A stretch of DNA of 64,000 nucleotides from Mesorhizobium sp. (GTDB lineage Bacteria; Pseudomonadota; Alphaproteobacteria; Rhizobiales; Rhizobiaceae). Positions 1 to 8,501 of the stretch are shown piece after piece. The first letter of the stretch is position 1. Each line of letters begins with the position of its first letter. The notes below the pieces were generated by a model. The model did no database searches, was not told the origin of the DNA, and saw only the letters and a program-made list of their open reading frames with translations. The stretch is taken from the NCBI RefSeq assembly GCF_024710845.1, contig NZ_JANJTZ010000056.1, forward strand, positions 243,635-307,634, read 5' to 3'. Position numbers and translations under genes: made by a program.

Positions 1-201
1 GCCTGGGTCAGCGTCTGGTGCGGGCGCGAAGCGGGCTGGCGCGAATTCGACCCGACCAATGCGATCCTGGCGGGCAACGACCACATCGTCATCGGCTATG
101 GCCGCGACTATGCCGACGTCGCCCCGATTGTCGGCGTGCTGCGCACGGTCGGACGGCACTCCTCCGAACAGTCGGTCGACGTCATTCCGGTCGCAGAGTA
201 G
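1..201 (+). CDS. Transglutaminase-like protein, C-terminal fragment
   Basis: The window opens inside this frame, which reads without interruption to a TAG at 199-201 and gives 66 residues. The run GWREFDPTNAILAGNDHI, followed by a GRDYADVAP motif and a short beta-rich tail ending in SVDVIPV, is the usual C-terminal end of bacterial transglutaminase-like proteins. The FDPTN stretch carries the conserved Asp of the Cys-His-Asp site; the Cys and His lie outside the window. The last 20 bases overlap the end of the convergent MFS gene. The family assignment rests on motif recognition alone, and the substrate is unknown. Proteins of this family are often encoded near circularly permuted ATP-grasp genes, which cannot be checked here. 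Confidence 0.8.
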   Translation, partial: AWVSVWCGREAGWREFDPTNAILAGNDHIVIGYGRDYADVAPIVGVLRTVGRHSSEQSVDVIPVAE

Positions 202-1396
202 CGGTTCGGCGCAGCACCGCGATGGTCGCGAAGGCCGCGACCGAGACGAACGACACGACGACCAGCGTCACCAGCGAGGGGACGATGCCCAGACCGGCCA
301 GCATCGCCGAGAAGGCAAAGGGCGCGAAGGCCGCCGAGAACTGCCGCGCCGAAGTCGCCCATCCGACCATCGCGCCGTAGCCGGCGCGGCCGAACAGCTC
401 GAGCGGGAGCGTGCCGCCGACGATGCTGTTCAAGCCCGACCCCAGGCCGAACATGACGACGAAGGCGAGAGCGCCCGGCAGCCAGGGGGTCGTCAATAGC
501 AGCGTGACCAGACCCGCCGGAAGCAGGCATGCCGAGATGACGGCCAGCCAGGCCTGCGGCAGGCGTCCGCCGAAGACCATGTTGACCAGGCGGCTGGCGA
601 CCTGGGCCGGTCCGAACAGCGTCGACGCCCACAGCCCCGCCGCCCCCATGCCGAGCGCGGCGGTCAGCGGTACCATGTGAATCAGAATGGAGTTCAGCAC
701 GAAGCCTTCAGCGGCGAAGCCCGCCAGCATGAGCAGGAAGATAGTCCGCCTGGCGGCCGATGCGGCTGCGGGATGATGCGGCGGCTCGTCGACCGCGACC
801 GCCTGCGCCGACGCGGCCCTGACGCGGCGCGCATGGCCCGCGATCCATGCATGCAACGGCAGGCAGACGAGAAGATGCAGCGCGGCGAAGGCGAGGAACA
901 CCTGCCGCCAGTCGAGCACCTCGTGCAGCCATGTCGTCACCGGCCAGAACACCGTCGAGGCAAACCCGGCGATCAGGGTCAGATGCGTAATGGACAGCGA
1001 TGCGCGCTGTCCGCCGACCTGCACGATGGCGACGAAAGCGGTCGAGTAGAGCACGAAGGACGCCGCCACCTGCATGGCGAACAGCGCGCCAACGAAGGCG
1101 TAGGCGTTGGGAGCGGCGGCGGCGAGCCCCAGCGCAGTCGATGCCGCGAGTGAGCCCCATGTCATGACACGCCCCGCGCCGTGCCGGTCAGCGAGCCTGC
1201 CGGCGGTCGGCGCGACGAGGCTTCCGGCGATCAGGGACAGGGAGAGCGCCGCGAACATCCATTGCTGCGGCCAACCGAACGCGGCCGAGATCGACGGCGC
1301 GAGGATCGCGAAACTGTAGAACAGCGTGCCGTAGCCGGCGATCTGCGTGACGCCGAGCGACCAGATGACGGCCGCGGGTGCGCGATCGGCGCTCAC
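182..1396 (-). CDS. MFS transporter
   Basis: This encodes a 404-residue inner-membrane protein of the major facilitator superfamily. About twelve hydrophobic segments are visible, with the MFS loop GRLADRHGAGRV after the second. The frame is open to an ATG at 1501, but the extra residues there are basic and not membrane-like. I prefer the GTG at 1396 (VSADRAPAAVIWSLG...), which has AAAGG upstream. The start VIWSLGVTQIAGYGTLFYSF resembles a group of efflux MFS proteins that includes those annotated as arsenite exporter ArsK, but no ars genes are nearby and I would not assign a substrate. The gene lies 167 bases beyond the FMN reductase on the same strand and may be the last member of that operon. 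It converges with the transglutaminase-like gene. Confidence 0.8.
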   Translation of the reverse strand: MSADRAPAAVIWSLGVTQIAGYGTLFYSFAILAPSISAAFGWPQQWMFAALSLSLIAGSLVAPTAGRLADRHGAGRVMTWGSLAASTALGLAAAAPNAYAFVGALFAMQVAASFVLYSTAFVAIVQVGGQRASLSITHLTLIAGFASTVFWPVTTWLHEVLDWRQVFLAFAALHLLVCLPLHAWIAGHARRVRAASAQAVAVDEPPHHPAAASAARRTIFLLMLAGFAAEGFVLNSILIHMVPLTAALGMGAAGLWASTLFGPAQVASRLVNMVFGGRLPQAWLAVISACLLPAGLVTLLLTTPWLPGALAFVVMFGLGSGLNSIVGGTLPLELFGRAGYGAMVGWATSARQFSAAFAPFAFSAMLAGLGIVPSLVTLVVVSFVSVAAFATIAVLRRTATLRPE

Positions 1397-1563
1397 TGGG
1401 AAAACGCCTTTGCAGCGGTGGAAGTCGGGACGACTGAATCTTGCACGGAAGGGCTGCCGGAGAGGACCACCCTTCCTGAAGCCCGCAGCGGCGGTCGTCA
1501 ACCGCGGCGGTGCGCTGGATCAACGACCTTGACAGGCTGTCCGATGCGTTAGGCCATGTCTTC

Positions 1564-2106
1564 TCAACCGCGTTCGAGCGAGGCGAAGAATGCCCTCACC
1601 GCTTCGAACAGGAAGACTTCGATCGCCTCGTCGGCAAGGTATCCATCACGGACCTTGGTGTTCGCATGGGTGACGATCACCTCCTGCCAGACGAAAGTAT
1701 GCGCCAGCACGCCGCCGAGGATGTTCTTCAGATGCGCCTGCGCGCGCACTCCGCCGAGCGCCCCGCCCGACACCGAAGCGATGAACACCGGCTTGGCCTT
1801 GAATACCGAGGCGTAGCCCGGGCGCGACGCCCAGTCTATGGCGTTCTTCAGCACGCCCGGGACCGAGTAGTTGTATTCCGGCGTGACGATGATCAGCCCG
1901 TCCGCGTCCGCGATCGCCTGCTTGAGTGCGACGACCGTATCCGGCAGCGGATCGAAATCGGCGTTGTAGTGCGGCAGCGAGCCGATGTCGAACCGCGAGA
2001 AATCCGCTTCCGTCGCCAGTTTCGCGCAGATCGTCTCGACCACCGCCCTCGATGAAGCGGCGGCGCGCAGGCTTCCGGCGAGGCAGAGAATTCGCGGCAT
2101 GGTCAT
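1564..2106 (-). CDS. NADPH-dependent FMN reductase family protein
   Basis: This is a 180-residue flavodoxin-fold protein. The N-terminus MPRILCLAGSLRAAASSRAVV is the phosphate-binding loop that holds FMN. The segment TPEYNYSVPGVLKNAIDW at about residues 80-97 is the family hallmark of NAD(P)H-dependent FMN reductases and quinone reductases. The start ATG at 2106 overlaps the TGA of the upstream TRAP permease as ATGA, so translation is probably coupled. It may supply reduced flavin or reduce a quinone for the catabolic operon it ends. The actual electron acceptor cannot be told from the sequence. Confidence 0.85.
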   Translation of the reverse strand: MTMPRILCLAGSLRAAASSRAVVETICAKLATEADFSRFDIGSLPHYNADFDPLPDTVVALKQAIADADGLIIVTPEYNYSVPGVLKNAIDWASRPGYASVFKAKPVFIASVSGGALGGVRAQAHLKNILGGVLAHTFVWQEVIVTHANTKVRDGYLADEAIEVFLFEAVRAFFASLERG

Positions 2107-3416
2107 AGTCTCGCGAGCCAGGTGGCGATGCCCGGGAAGACTGTCAGCACGGCCAGGCACGCAACCATTGCCAGCACGAAGGGAAACGCGCCGCGGAAGA
2201 TGTCGCCGACCTTCAGGGTTCGGTCGTCGATGGACGATTTGATCGTATAGACCGAGAGCCCGAAGGGCGGAGTCAACAAGCCGATCTCGACCGCGACAAC
2301 CGTCATCACGCCGAACCAGATCAGGTCGAAGCCGGCGGCCTTCGCAACCGGCAGCGCGATCGGCAGCAGGATCAGCATGATCGAGATGGAATCGATGAAG
2401 CAGCCCATCACGATCACCAGCGCCAGGAACAGGAGCAGGAAGCCGTAGGGTCCGAGCGTGCCGCCGATGAGGAATTCCGCCAGCGCTGCCGGTAGGCCCG
2501 ACATCGCCAGCATGCGGCTGAAGAAGGTCGCCGCGACGATCAGGAACAGGACCGAGACGGTGATCTGACCGGTCTCGACCAGCAGCGACCAGAATCGCGA
2601 GCCGGTGAGCGAGCGCCGCAGAAGGGCGATCAGCAGCGCGCCGAGCGCGCCCATCGCGCCGGCTTCGGTGGGGTTCAGGAAGCCGCCATAAAGCCCGCCC
2701 AGCACGACAAGCACGAGCATGACGATCGGCGAGCCCTTGCGCAGCATGTCCGCTGTACCCATCGCCTCGCCGACTGCGCCGCGCCGTTCCTCGACGAAGA
2801 CGAAATCAGGCTTCCACCAGGCGAGCAGCAGGATAGTAAAGGCGAACAGGATCGACAGGAGGATGCCAGGGCCGACGCCGGAGAGGAACATGCGCCCGAC
2901 CGATTCCTCGGCCAACACCGCATAGACGACCATCAGCAGCGACGGTGGAATTAGCATGCCGAGCACGGAGCTTCCGGCGACCACGCCAGTGGAGAATTTC
3001 CGCGTGTAGCCATGTCGCGTCATTTCGGGCACTGCGATACGCGAGAAGACCGAAGCCGAAGCCACCGAGATGCCGGTGATCGAGGCGAACACGGCGTTGG
3101 CGAAGACGGTCGCGATACCGAGCCCTGCCTTCACCCGCCGCAGCAAGCGCTCGAAAATGTCGAACGTGTCCTTGCCAACGCCCGAGATCGTGACCAGCAG
3201 TCCCATCAGCACGAAGAGCGGGACGATGGCGAAGAGATATTCTTCCAGGCTGTCGTTGGCGACCGAACCCAGCATGCGCAACGCCACGCTCTCGTTGCGG
3301 ATCAGCGCGACCGCGCCGAAAGAGGACGCCATCATGGCTACGCCGATCGGCATGCCGAGCACAATGAGGAGGAGCAGGACCGCGATGGCCGCGATGCCGA
3401 TCTCGATTCCGGTCAT
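2103..3416 (-). CDS. dctM: TRAP transporter large permease (DctM type)
   Basis: This 437-residue membrane protein is the ion-coupled channel subunit of a tripartite ATP-independent periplasmic transporter. It is hydrophobic throughout. Family motifs include GMPIGVAMMASSF near the N-terminus, the segment after AGSSVLGMLIPPS, a GGFLNPTEAGAMGALGA stretch in the middle, and LLTPPFGLSVYTIK near the C-terminus. Its length is normal for DctM. It overlaps the small permease by 4 bases upstream and the FMN reductase by 4 bases downstream, so the genes are translationally coupled. The substrate is probably an organic acid linked to the CoA-transferase and lyase genes of the same operon. Confidence 0.93.
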   Translation of the reverse strand: MTGIEIGIAAIAVLLLLIVLGMPIGVAMMASSFGAVALIRNESVALRMLGSVANDSLEEYLFAIVPLFVLMGLLVTISGVGKDTFDIFERLLRRVKAGLGIATVFANAVFASITGISVASASVFSRIAVPEMTRHGYTRKFSTGVVAGSSVLGMLIPPSLLMVVYAVLAEESVGRMFLSGVGPGILLSILFAFTILLLAWWKPDFVFVEERRGAVGEAMGTADMLRKGSPIVMLVLVVLGGLYGGFLNPTEAGAMGALGALLIALLRRSLTGSRFWSLLVETGQITVSVLFLIVAATFFSRMLAMSGLPAALAEFLIGGTLGPYGFLLLFLALVIVMGCFIDSISIMLILLPIALPVAKAAGFDLIWFGVMTVVAVEIGLLTPPFGLSVYTIKSSIDDRTLKVGDIFRGAFPFVLAMVACLAVLTVFPGIATWLARL

Positions 3417-3985
3417 TGGGCACCATCTCCGGATTTAGCGAGGCTGCGCATGCGGCTGAGCGCCAAGAGGACGAATTGCACCGACGCCACCACGGCGCCG
3501 ATGAAGATGAGCGCGCGGAAGGGTGAAGTCGGCATGGTCAGAACGCCGGTCACGCCGATGAATTCGCGGTGGTCGATGTCGCGCCAGAGGATGCCCCAAC
3601 TCGCCCAGGCAATGCCTGCGCACAGTGCCGCGCCGACGAGGTCCCACACGGCGCGTATCGCGAGCGCAGCGCGCGGCCGGGACCGCGCCACGGCGTCCAG
3701 AACGAAGTCGGTGCTCGCGAGGCGGTCGTTTCTGACCGCGGCAGCAAGCTGAAGGAAGACGATGAGCACCACAGTCAGCGCGCCGAGCTCGGCGATCAGC
3801 GGCAGCGATGCGCCGACGAGGTTGCGCACCAGAACGTCGGCCACGATGATCGCCATCAGGAAGACGATCAGGATCGTGCCGAGCGCGGCGAGACCGTCGA
3901 CGCCGCGGGTCCATACTAGCGATGGTCCGCCGATGCCGCGCGGAAGAGTCTCTTCCGCGCGGGTGCTGTCGCTGTCATGCTCCAT
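3413..3985 (-). CDS. dctQ: TRAP transporter small permease (DctQ type)
   Basis: This 190-residue protein has the expected four hydrophobic segments. They are separated by short loops, starting with GTILIVFLMAIIVADVLVRN at about residues 36-55. It is the accessory membrane subunit that pairs with DctM. A hydrophilic N-terminal stretch of about 30 residues precedes the first segment. The gene overlaps dctM by 4 bases, and the substrate-binding protein gene ends 26 bases upstream. DctQ proteins are poorly conserved, so the call rests on topology and on position between a DctP and a DctM gene. Confidence 0.9.
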   Translation of the reverse strand: MEHDSDSTRAEETLPRGIGGPSLVWTRGVDGLAALGTILIVFLMAIIVADVLVRNLVGASLPLIAELGALTVVLIVFLQLAAAVRNDRLASTDFVLDAVARSRPRAALAIRAVWDLVGAALCAGIAWASWGILWRDIDHREFIGVTGVLTMPTSPFRALIFIGAVVASVQFVLLALSRMRSLAKSGDGAQ

Positions 3986-4011
3986 GTCCGCCCCCGGTCG
4001 CCGTCAGCGGC

Positions 4012-5091
4012 CTACATGCCCTTGTCCCAGTCGCGGGCCGGCTTTTCGCCGGCGGCGCGCAGGCCATCCATGTAGGCCTTCATGAAGGCCTTGCCCGGCA
4101 GGCCGCGAGACTCGGCGTCCGCCGCCCATTCGCCGGCGATGTCCGGCAGGCCGTCGACCCATTTCTGGCGGTCGCCGGCCGGCAGCTCAGAGATCGTGAC
4201 CGGCGGGTTCTGGCCCTTGCCGAGTTCGACCATCTTGCCGAAGGCCGCCTCATGCCGCTCCAGAAGGTCCTTGCCATGCGCTTCGGTGTAGAACTTGCCG
4301 GCGGCGACCATCGCCTCCTGAACCGCCGGAGGCAGCGCGTCCCACGAATCCTTGTTGATCGCTACAGCGCCGGAGAAGGCCGTGCCGATGCGGACGCGGG
4401 TGATATAGGGCGCGACCTCATAGAGCTTTGCCGGCAGCACGCCGAGCGCCAGCGACAGCACGCCGTCTGACACGCCGGTCTGGATGTCGGTGTAGAAAGT
4501 CGGCAGCGAGCCGTCGACGGCGTTGGCGCCGGTGCCGCGCAGCCACTGGCCAAGCACGCCGGGTGCTGAGAGCTTCATTCCATTCAGGTCAGCGACGCCG
4601 GTGATCTGCTTCTTGGTGTAGATGTCGTAGTCGTCTGTGCCGGTGAGGCCGAGGACCTTCAGGTTGTACTGCTCCCACTCCTTCTTGAATGCCTCGTTGT
4701 TCTCGAGCAGGTCGCCCATGACCTTGAGCTGGACCGGCGGGTTCGCGGTCGAGAAAGGCGCGTAGGTCGAGGCCTGGCTCAGCGGCAGCTTGGCGCCTTC
4801 GAGGAAGGAGAACACCCAGCCGATGTCGGTCACGCCTTCCTGCACCGATGTGAGCGTGGCGTTGGCCTTGTAGAGCGAGCCGCCGAAGGCCTCGTTCCAC
4901 TTGATCTTGTACTCGCCCTTCTCGGCCAGGAGCCGATCGGTTTCCGCCATGAAGTGCGACTTGATCATGCCCACCCACGGAATCGCCAGCGGATGGCTCG
5001 ACGCCACCGTCAGTTCGATCTCCTCCACGGCATAGGCAGCGGTCGGCAGCGCCATCATGGCGCCCATCAGCATTCCGGTCAGTCTGTACAT
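4012..5091 (-). CDS. dctP: TRAP transporter substrate-binding protein (DctP type)
   Basis: This is a 359-residue periplasmic binding protein. It has a Sec signal peptide of about 21 residues ending AAYAVEE. The body shows DctP-family features: WNEAFGGSLYKANATLTSVQEG early, LNGMKLSAPG, and an ALGVLPAKLYEVAPYITR helix. A strong ribosome site, GGAGG, lies 9 bases before the ATG. It delivers the substrate to the DctQM membrane pair encoded directly downstream. The usual DctP arginine that binds carboxylates is not obvious at its standard place, so the ligand need not be a C4-dicarboxylate. Context suggests a carboxylate that is later activated to a CoA thioester. Confidence 0.9.
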   Translation of the reverse strand: MYRLTGMLMGAMMALPTAAYAVEEIELTVASSHPLAIPWVGMIKSHFMAETDRLLAEKGEYKIKWNEAFGGSLYKANATLTSVQEGVTDIGWVFSFLEGAKLPLSQASTYAPFSTANPPVQLKVMGDLLENNEAFKKEWEQYNLKVLGLTGTDDYDIYTKKQITGVADLNGMKLSAPGVLGQWLRGTGANAVDGSLPTFYTDIQTGVSDGVLSLALGVLPAKLYEVAPYITRVRIGTAFSGAVAINKDSWDALPPAVQEAMVAAGKFYTEAHGKDLLERHEAAFGKMVELGKGQNPPVTISELPAGDRQKWVDGLPDIAGEWAADAESRGLPGKAFMKAYMDGLRAAGEKPARDWDKGM

Positions 5092-5109
5092 GTTGGTTCC
5101 TCCCAGGAT

Positions 5110-5493
5110 CTACAAAATCGTGAACTTCTGGCTCGACAGGTCGAGCCGCACCGTCATCGTTCCCTCGTTGATCATCCACGGCCTGACCGTGAATCTGCGC
5201 GCACCGCTCCTGTGCATCGGATCGCGCTCGGCGATCTCCACCGCTTCGGCACGGTTTGCGGCTCGCACGACGACGAGCCCATCGCCGTTCCATTCCTGCT
5301 CGTCGTCGCTCCACATCGGACCGGCGGCGAACATGATCCCCTCGCGCTCGAGCTGCATCTGAAACGCCAGATGCTCTCCCAGCCCCTGCAGGATCGGTTC
5401 CATCCCACCCGTAGGTACGGTGAACACCGCGTAGAGCTGCTTCTGCAGCATCGCACTGCTGGCTGTCTTCACGTCGGCGACTGGTAGCCCCAT
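5110..5493 (-). CDS. YciI-like family protein
   Basis: This is a 127-residue protein. After the first 14 residues it matches the ferredoxin-like YciI/dimeric alpha-beta barrel pattern: LYAVFTVPTGGMEPILQGLGEHLAFQMQLEREGIMFAAGPM, then VVVRAANRAEAVEIAERDPMHRSGARRFTVRPW. YciI-like proteins are small enzymes or chaperone-like partners found in aromatic and chlorinated-compound operons; few have known reactions. The conserved HLAFQ His and the DPMH motif are the usual putative active-site positions. The ATG at 5493 has GGGAGG at good spacing; an internal ATG at 5451 is the alternative. The gene sits between the CoA-transferase and dctP, so it probably acts on a pathway intermediate. Confidence 0.7.
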   Translation of the reverse strand: MGLPVADVKTASSAMLQKQLYAVFTVPTGGMEPILQGLGEHLAFQMQLEREGIMFAAGPMWSDDEQEWNGDGLVVVRAANRAEAVEIAERDPMHRSGARRFTVRPWMINEGTMTVRLDLSSQKFTIL

Positions 5494-5516
5494 ACGTCCT
5501 CCCTACTCCCTTGCCG

Positions 5517-6662
5517 TCACCGAGCCTTACGCGCTGCGATCTCGGCCCGGATCTCCTCGCCGTGCTCGTCCAGCGTCGGCGGCGGCAGGATCGACAGGTC
5601 CGCCTCACCGTCGAAATTGTAGGGCGCCCGCACTGTCGTGAACGGTCCCATTTCCGTATGATCGGCCGAGACCTTGATCTTGAGATGAACCGCCTGCGGA
5701 TCTTCCAGCGCCTCGTTCGAATCGTAGGCGGGCGAGTGCGGCACCTCGTTCTTCAGCAGGATGTCGCACCACTCGTCGCGGCTGCGGCTCTCGAACACCG
5801 GCCGCAGCAGCTCGATCAGCGCCTGCTGGTTCTCGATGCGGGCAGTGCGCTCGGCGAAGCGCGGATCGGTCATAAGCTCCGGCAGCCCGACGGACTCGAC
5901 CAGCCCCTCCCAGAACTTCGGCGGGGAGGACAGGTGGATCGCCACCCATTTCCCGTCGGAACAGGCGAACGTGTAGGACTGCGACACCATCGGGCGCGAC
6001 AGCGGTCCCATCACCTCGCCGACCGAGAAATAGTGGGTGAAGCTGTCCAGGTTGAAATGGCACATCGCTTCAAGCATCGAGATGTCGAGGCGGCGGCCCT
6101 TGCCAGTCGACACCCGCTCCAGCAGAGCGGCCACGATGCCTAGCGCCGCGTAATGACCGGTGACGGCGTCGGCGATCGCCGGGCCGATCACACGCGGATT
6201 GGTCGGCGGGGTCAGCAGGCGCAGATAGGCGCTCGCGGCCTGCGCCACCGTGTCGTAGGCGGGCCGGTCGCGCGCCGGGCCGGTCGGGCCGAAGCCGGAG
6301 ATGGCGCAATAGACCAGCCGCGGATTGATCCGGTGCAGTTCCTCCTCACCGGCACCGAGCTTCTCGGCCACACCTGGGCGGAAGTTCTGGATGAACACGT
6401 CGGCGTCGCGGATCAGGTCGTGGAACACCGCGCGGTCGTCTGGCTTCGCGGTGTCGAGCGCGATCGATCGCTTGTTGCGGTTGTAGGTCTGGTAGTGCGG
6501 CGAATAGAGCCCGCCCTTGAAGGCGCGGAACGGGTCGCCCGTCTCCGGCTTCTCGACCTTGATCACGTCGGCGCCGAGGTCGGCGAGGTGCATCCCCGCC
6601 GCCGGGCCGGTGATGTAGGTTCCCATCTCGATGACGCGGACGTCCTTGAGGATCTTGGTCAT
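5517..6662 (-). CDS. CaiB/BaiF family (family III) CoA-transferase
   Basis: This 381-residue enzyme moves CoA between carboxylic acids. The N-terminal segment VIEMGTYITGPAAGMHLADLGADVIKVEKPETGDPFR is the family signature. NRNKRSIALD and FRPGVAEKLG follow. The catalytic aspartate should be D137 in the motif PAYDTVAQAAS, equivalent to Asp169 of formyl-CoA transferase. I chose the ATG at 6662 because MTKILKDVRVIEMG is the typical start and it follows the upstream stop by 4 bases. Being directly downstream of a citrate-synthase-like lyase, it probably makes the CoA thioester that the lyase cleaves. Acid donor and acceptor are not predictable. Confidence 0.92.
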   Translation of the reverse strand: MTKILKDVRVIEMGTYITGPAAGMHLADLGADVIKVEKPETGDPFRAFKGGLYSPHYQTYNRNKRSIALDTAKPDDRAVFHDLIRDADVFIQNFRPGVAEKLGAGEEELHRINPRLVYCAISGFGPTGPARDRPAYDTVAQAASAYLRLLTPPTNPRVIGPAIADAVTGHYAALGIVAALLERVSTGKGRRLDISMLEAMCHFNLDSFTHYFSVGEVMGPLSRPMVSQSYTFACSDGKWVAIHLSSPPKFWEGLVESVGLPELMTDPRFAERTARIENQQALIELLRPVFESRSRDEWCDILLKNEVPHSPAYDSNEALEDPQAVHLKIKVSADHTEMGPFTTVRAPYNFDGEADLSILPPPTLDEHGEEIRAEIAARKAR

Positions 6663-6666
6663 CGCC

Positions 6667-7467
6667 TCACTCCGCCTGTCCGGCCGCGGGGCCGTCATAG
6701 CTGATCGCGAGATCGGCCTTGTGGGACAGGATGAAGCCGATGGAGCGCTGCGATTCCTCGTAGAGATGCGCGACCAGGCCAGCGGCGCGGGCGAGCAGCG
6801 GAATGCCCTTCATCGCCTCGATCGGCCAGCCGGCGTCCAGCATCAGCGCAGGGATCGCACCCGACACGTTGATCGGCAGCGGCCGGTTCATGATCTCAGG
6901 CGCCAGTTTTCCCAGCATGCGCAGGCATGCGACCGCGTCGCCCGACACGCCGATCTCGTCGGCATAGGCGAGCAGCACGTCGGCGCGCGGATCGCCGGCG
7001 CTGTGCTGCGGGTGGCCCAGGCCGGGCACCTTCGCCTTTCGAGACTTCAACTCGGCGAGGCTCGCCCGCACCGCGCTTTCGAGGTCCGCGCCGGGCGCCT
7101 TGGCGGCCTCCAGGATCTCGACGATGTAGCGCCCCGCCGTCTCGGAGCTCCCCGCCACCACGGTCCCCATGCCGAGCAGGCCCGCCGACATCGCGCCCTG
7201 CCAGGCCTCGGGGGCAGCGGCCAGCGTCATCCGCGCTGCCTGGACGCTCGGCACCAGCCCGTGCTCGGCGATCGCCACCAGGCAGGCGTTCGTTACGGCG
7301 CGCTGCGTTTCAGTCGGCCGGTCGCCCAGCACGAGCAGCCAGAAATAGTCGGTGAAATCCGTCTTGCCGATCAGGTCGCGGCACAGGTCGTGGCCGCGGA
7401 TCGTGATTGAATGAGCGTCGGAGGTCGCGATCGCCGTAAACGCGCCGTCCTGTTTTCCTATGCGCAT
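6667..7467 (-). CDS. Citryl-CoA lyase-like protein (short citrate synthase family)
   Basis: This 266-residue protein covers only part of the usual 370-430-residue citrate synthase fold, as in citryl-CoA lyases and their relatives. Two conserved active-site regions are visible: AEHGLVPSVQAAR near residue 70, with the first catalytic His, and GLGHPQHSAGDPRA near residue 150, with the second His and the DPRA motif. The C-terminal helix reads GLVAHLYEE. It probably carries out an aldol cleavage or condensation of an acyl-CoA, not the citrate synthase reaction. It is the first gene of the minus-strand operon, and an IclR-type palindrome lies 15 bases upstream of its start. The pairing with a CaiB-type transferase supports an acid-to-CoA-to-cleavage route. 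Confidence 0.8.
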   Translation of the reverse strand: MRIGKQDGAFTAIATSDAHSITIRGHDLCRDLIGKTDFTDYFWLLVLGDRPTETQRAVTNACLVAIAEHGLVPSVQAARMTLAAAPEAWQGAMSAGLLGMGTVVAGSSETAGRYIVEILEAAKAPGADLESAVRASLAELKSRKAKVPGLGHPQHSAGDPRADVLLAYADEIGVSGDAVACLRMLGKLAPEIMNRPLPINVSGAIPALMLDAGWPIEAMKGIPLLARAAGLVAHLYEESQRSIGFILSHKADLAISYDGPAAGQAE

Positions 7468-7481
7468 GGCACTCTCAATTA

Positions 7482-7496
7482 TTTCGCACAGCGAAA
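7482..7496. promoter_or_regulatory. Palindromic operator, probable IclR site 1
   Basis: The sequence TTTCGCACAGCGAAA is a perfect inverted repeat of 6-base arms around a 3-base centre. It lies between the divergent lyase and dioxygenase genes, just downstream of a minus-strand promoter. A second, longer copy is found at 9403-9419. The IclR regulator encoded at 8502-9317 is the obvious candidate to bind both. Confidence 0.7.
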
Positions 7497-7513
7497 GATT
7501 TTTCTCTTGCCGG

Positions 7514-7543
7514 AGGTTAGAGGCGCAATTAGCCTTATGTCAA
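7514..7543 (-). promoter_or_regulatory. Sigma70-like promoter of the lyase/TRAP operon
   Basis: Read on the minus strand, a perfect -35 TTGACA (7543-7538) is followed after 18 bases by TAACCT (7519-7514). Transcription would begin near 7507, which places operator 1 just downstream of the start, a position that fits repression. Confidence 0.5.
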
Positions 7544-7604
7544 GGCAGAACGGACGCGGACCCGCACATGGGGCGATCGCGCCCGGCCATCGCGGAGGAC
7601 ACGA

Positions 7605-8468
7605 ATGCGCGACATTAACCAGTTCACCCTTACCGAAGCGGTGAAGAAGAGCTTCAAGACCGAGGACGGATCCAGGTTCAAGCTCCTGCTCGAGGGCCTG
7701 ATCGACCACCTGCACGATTACACGCGCGAGATGCAACTCACCCACGAGGAATGGATGCGCGTGCTGACGTTCCTCTACGATTGCGGAAAGATCTCTACGC
7801 CGGAACGGCACGAGTTCATCCTCCTGTCCGACGTCCTCGGCTGGTCTGCGCTGGTCGACATGATCAATACACGCGGCGGCGCCACCGAAGGCAGCAATCT
7901 CGGCCCGTTCTATCTCGAGAACTCGCCGAACAAGACGCTCGGCGCCGACCTTGCCGGCGAGCGCCAGGGCGCGCTGGTTCTCGTCTACGGCACCGTGCGC
8001 CACACTCTCGGCAAGCCGCTGGCGGGCGCGATCGTCGATACCTGGCAGGCCGACGGCTCGGGCACCTACCCGATCCAGGAGCAGGAGCGCGGGCAGGACA
8101 AGTATGACCTGCGCGGCGTCTTCGAGACCGACGATCAGGGGCGATACTATTACACCACGGTCCTGCCGAAGCCCTACACCGTGCCGGACGACGGGCCGGT
8201 CGGCGACCTGCTGCGTGCCGGCGCGCGCCACAACTGGCGGGCCGCGCATCTGCACTTCATGCTGCGCGCCAAGGGCATGCGCACCAACGTGACGGAGCTG
8301 TTCTTCGAGAATACCGAGTATATCGACAACGACGCGGTGTTCGGTGTACGTCGGTCGCTGATCGCCAAGGTCGAACCCTACAAGGCCGACAAGGCCGGCA
8401 ATCTGCCGCTCGAACGCAAGCCGGACGCCATGCTTAAGTTCGACTTTGTCATGGCGCCGGAAGGCTGA
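7605..8468 (+). CDS. Intradiol ring-cleavage dioxygenase (hydroxyquinol/catechol 1,2-dioxygenase type)
   Basis: This 287-residue enzyme opens catechol-type rings between the two hydroxyls to give a muconate. It has the N-terminal dimerisation helices of the catechol 1,2-dioxygenase group (about residues 1-100), then the beta-sandwich. All four non-haem Fe(III) ligands are present with family spacing: Y155 in DGSGTYP, Y191 in PKPYTVPDDGPVG, and H215 and H217 in RAAHLHF. The segment NLGPFYLENSP resembles hydroxyquinol 1,2-dioxygenases more than plain catechol enzymes, but substrate preference is uncertain. GGAGG precedes the ATG. The gene is divergent from the lyase operon and is followed 33 bases on by iclR. 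No muconate cycloisomerase or maleylacetate reductase is nearby, so later steps must be elsewhere or differ. Confidence 0.92.
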   Translation: MRDINQFTLTEAVKKSFKTEDGSRFKLLLEGLIDHLHDYTREMQLTHEEWMRVLTFLYDCGKISTPERHEFILLSDVLGWSALVDMINTRGGATEGSNLGPFYLENSPNKTLGADLAGERQGALVLVYGTVRHTLGKPLAGAIVDTWQADGSGTYPIQEQERGQDKYDLRGVFETDDQGRYYYTTVLPKPYTVPDDGPVGDLLRAGARHNWRAAHLHFMLRAKGMRTNVTELFFENTEYIDNDAVFGVRRSLIAKVEPYKADKAGNLPLERKPDAMLKFDFVMAPEG

Positions 8469-8501
8469 CGGCGGCGAGAGAAGACTTCTTCGGGGATCCC
8501 C

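Noticed and set aside
182..1396. Naming the MFS gene as the arsenite exporter ArsK.
   Set aside because: The N-terminal pattern is suggestive, but there is no arsR, arsC or other arsenic gene in the window and the neighbouring genes are catabolic.
1564..2106. Naming the FMN reductase as ArsH.
   Set aside because: It is shorter than typical ArsH and lacks its N-terminal extension; it is coupled to a TRAP transporter.
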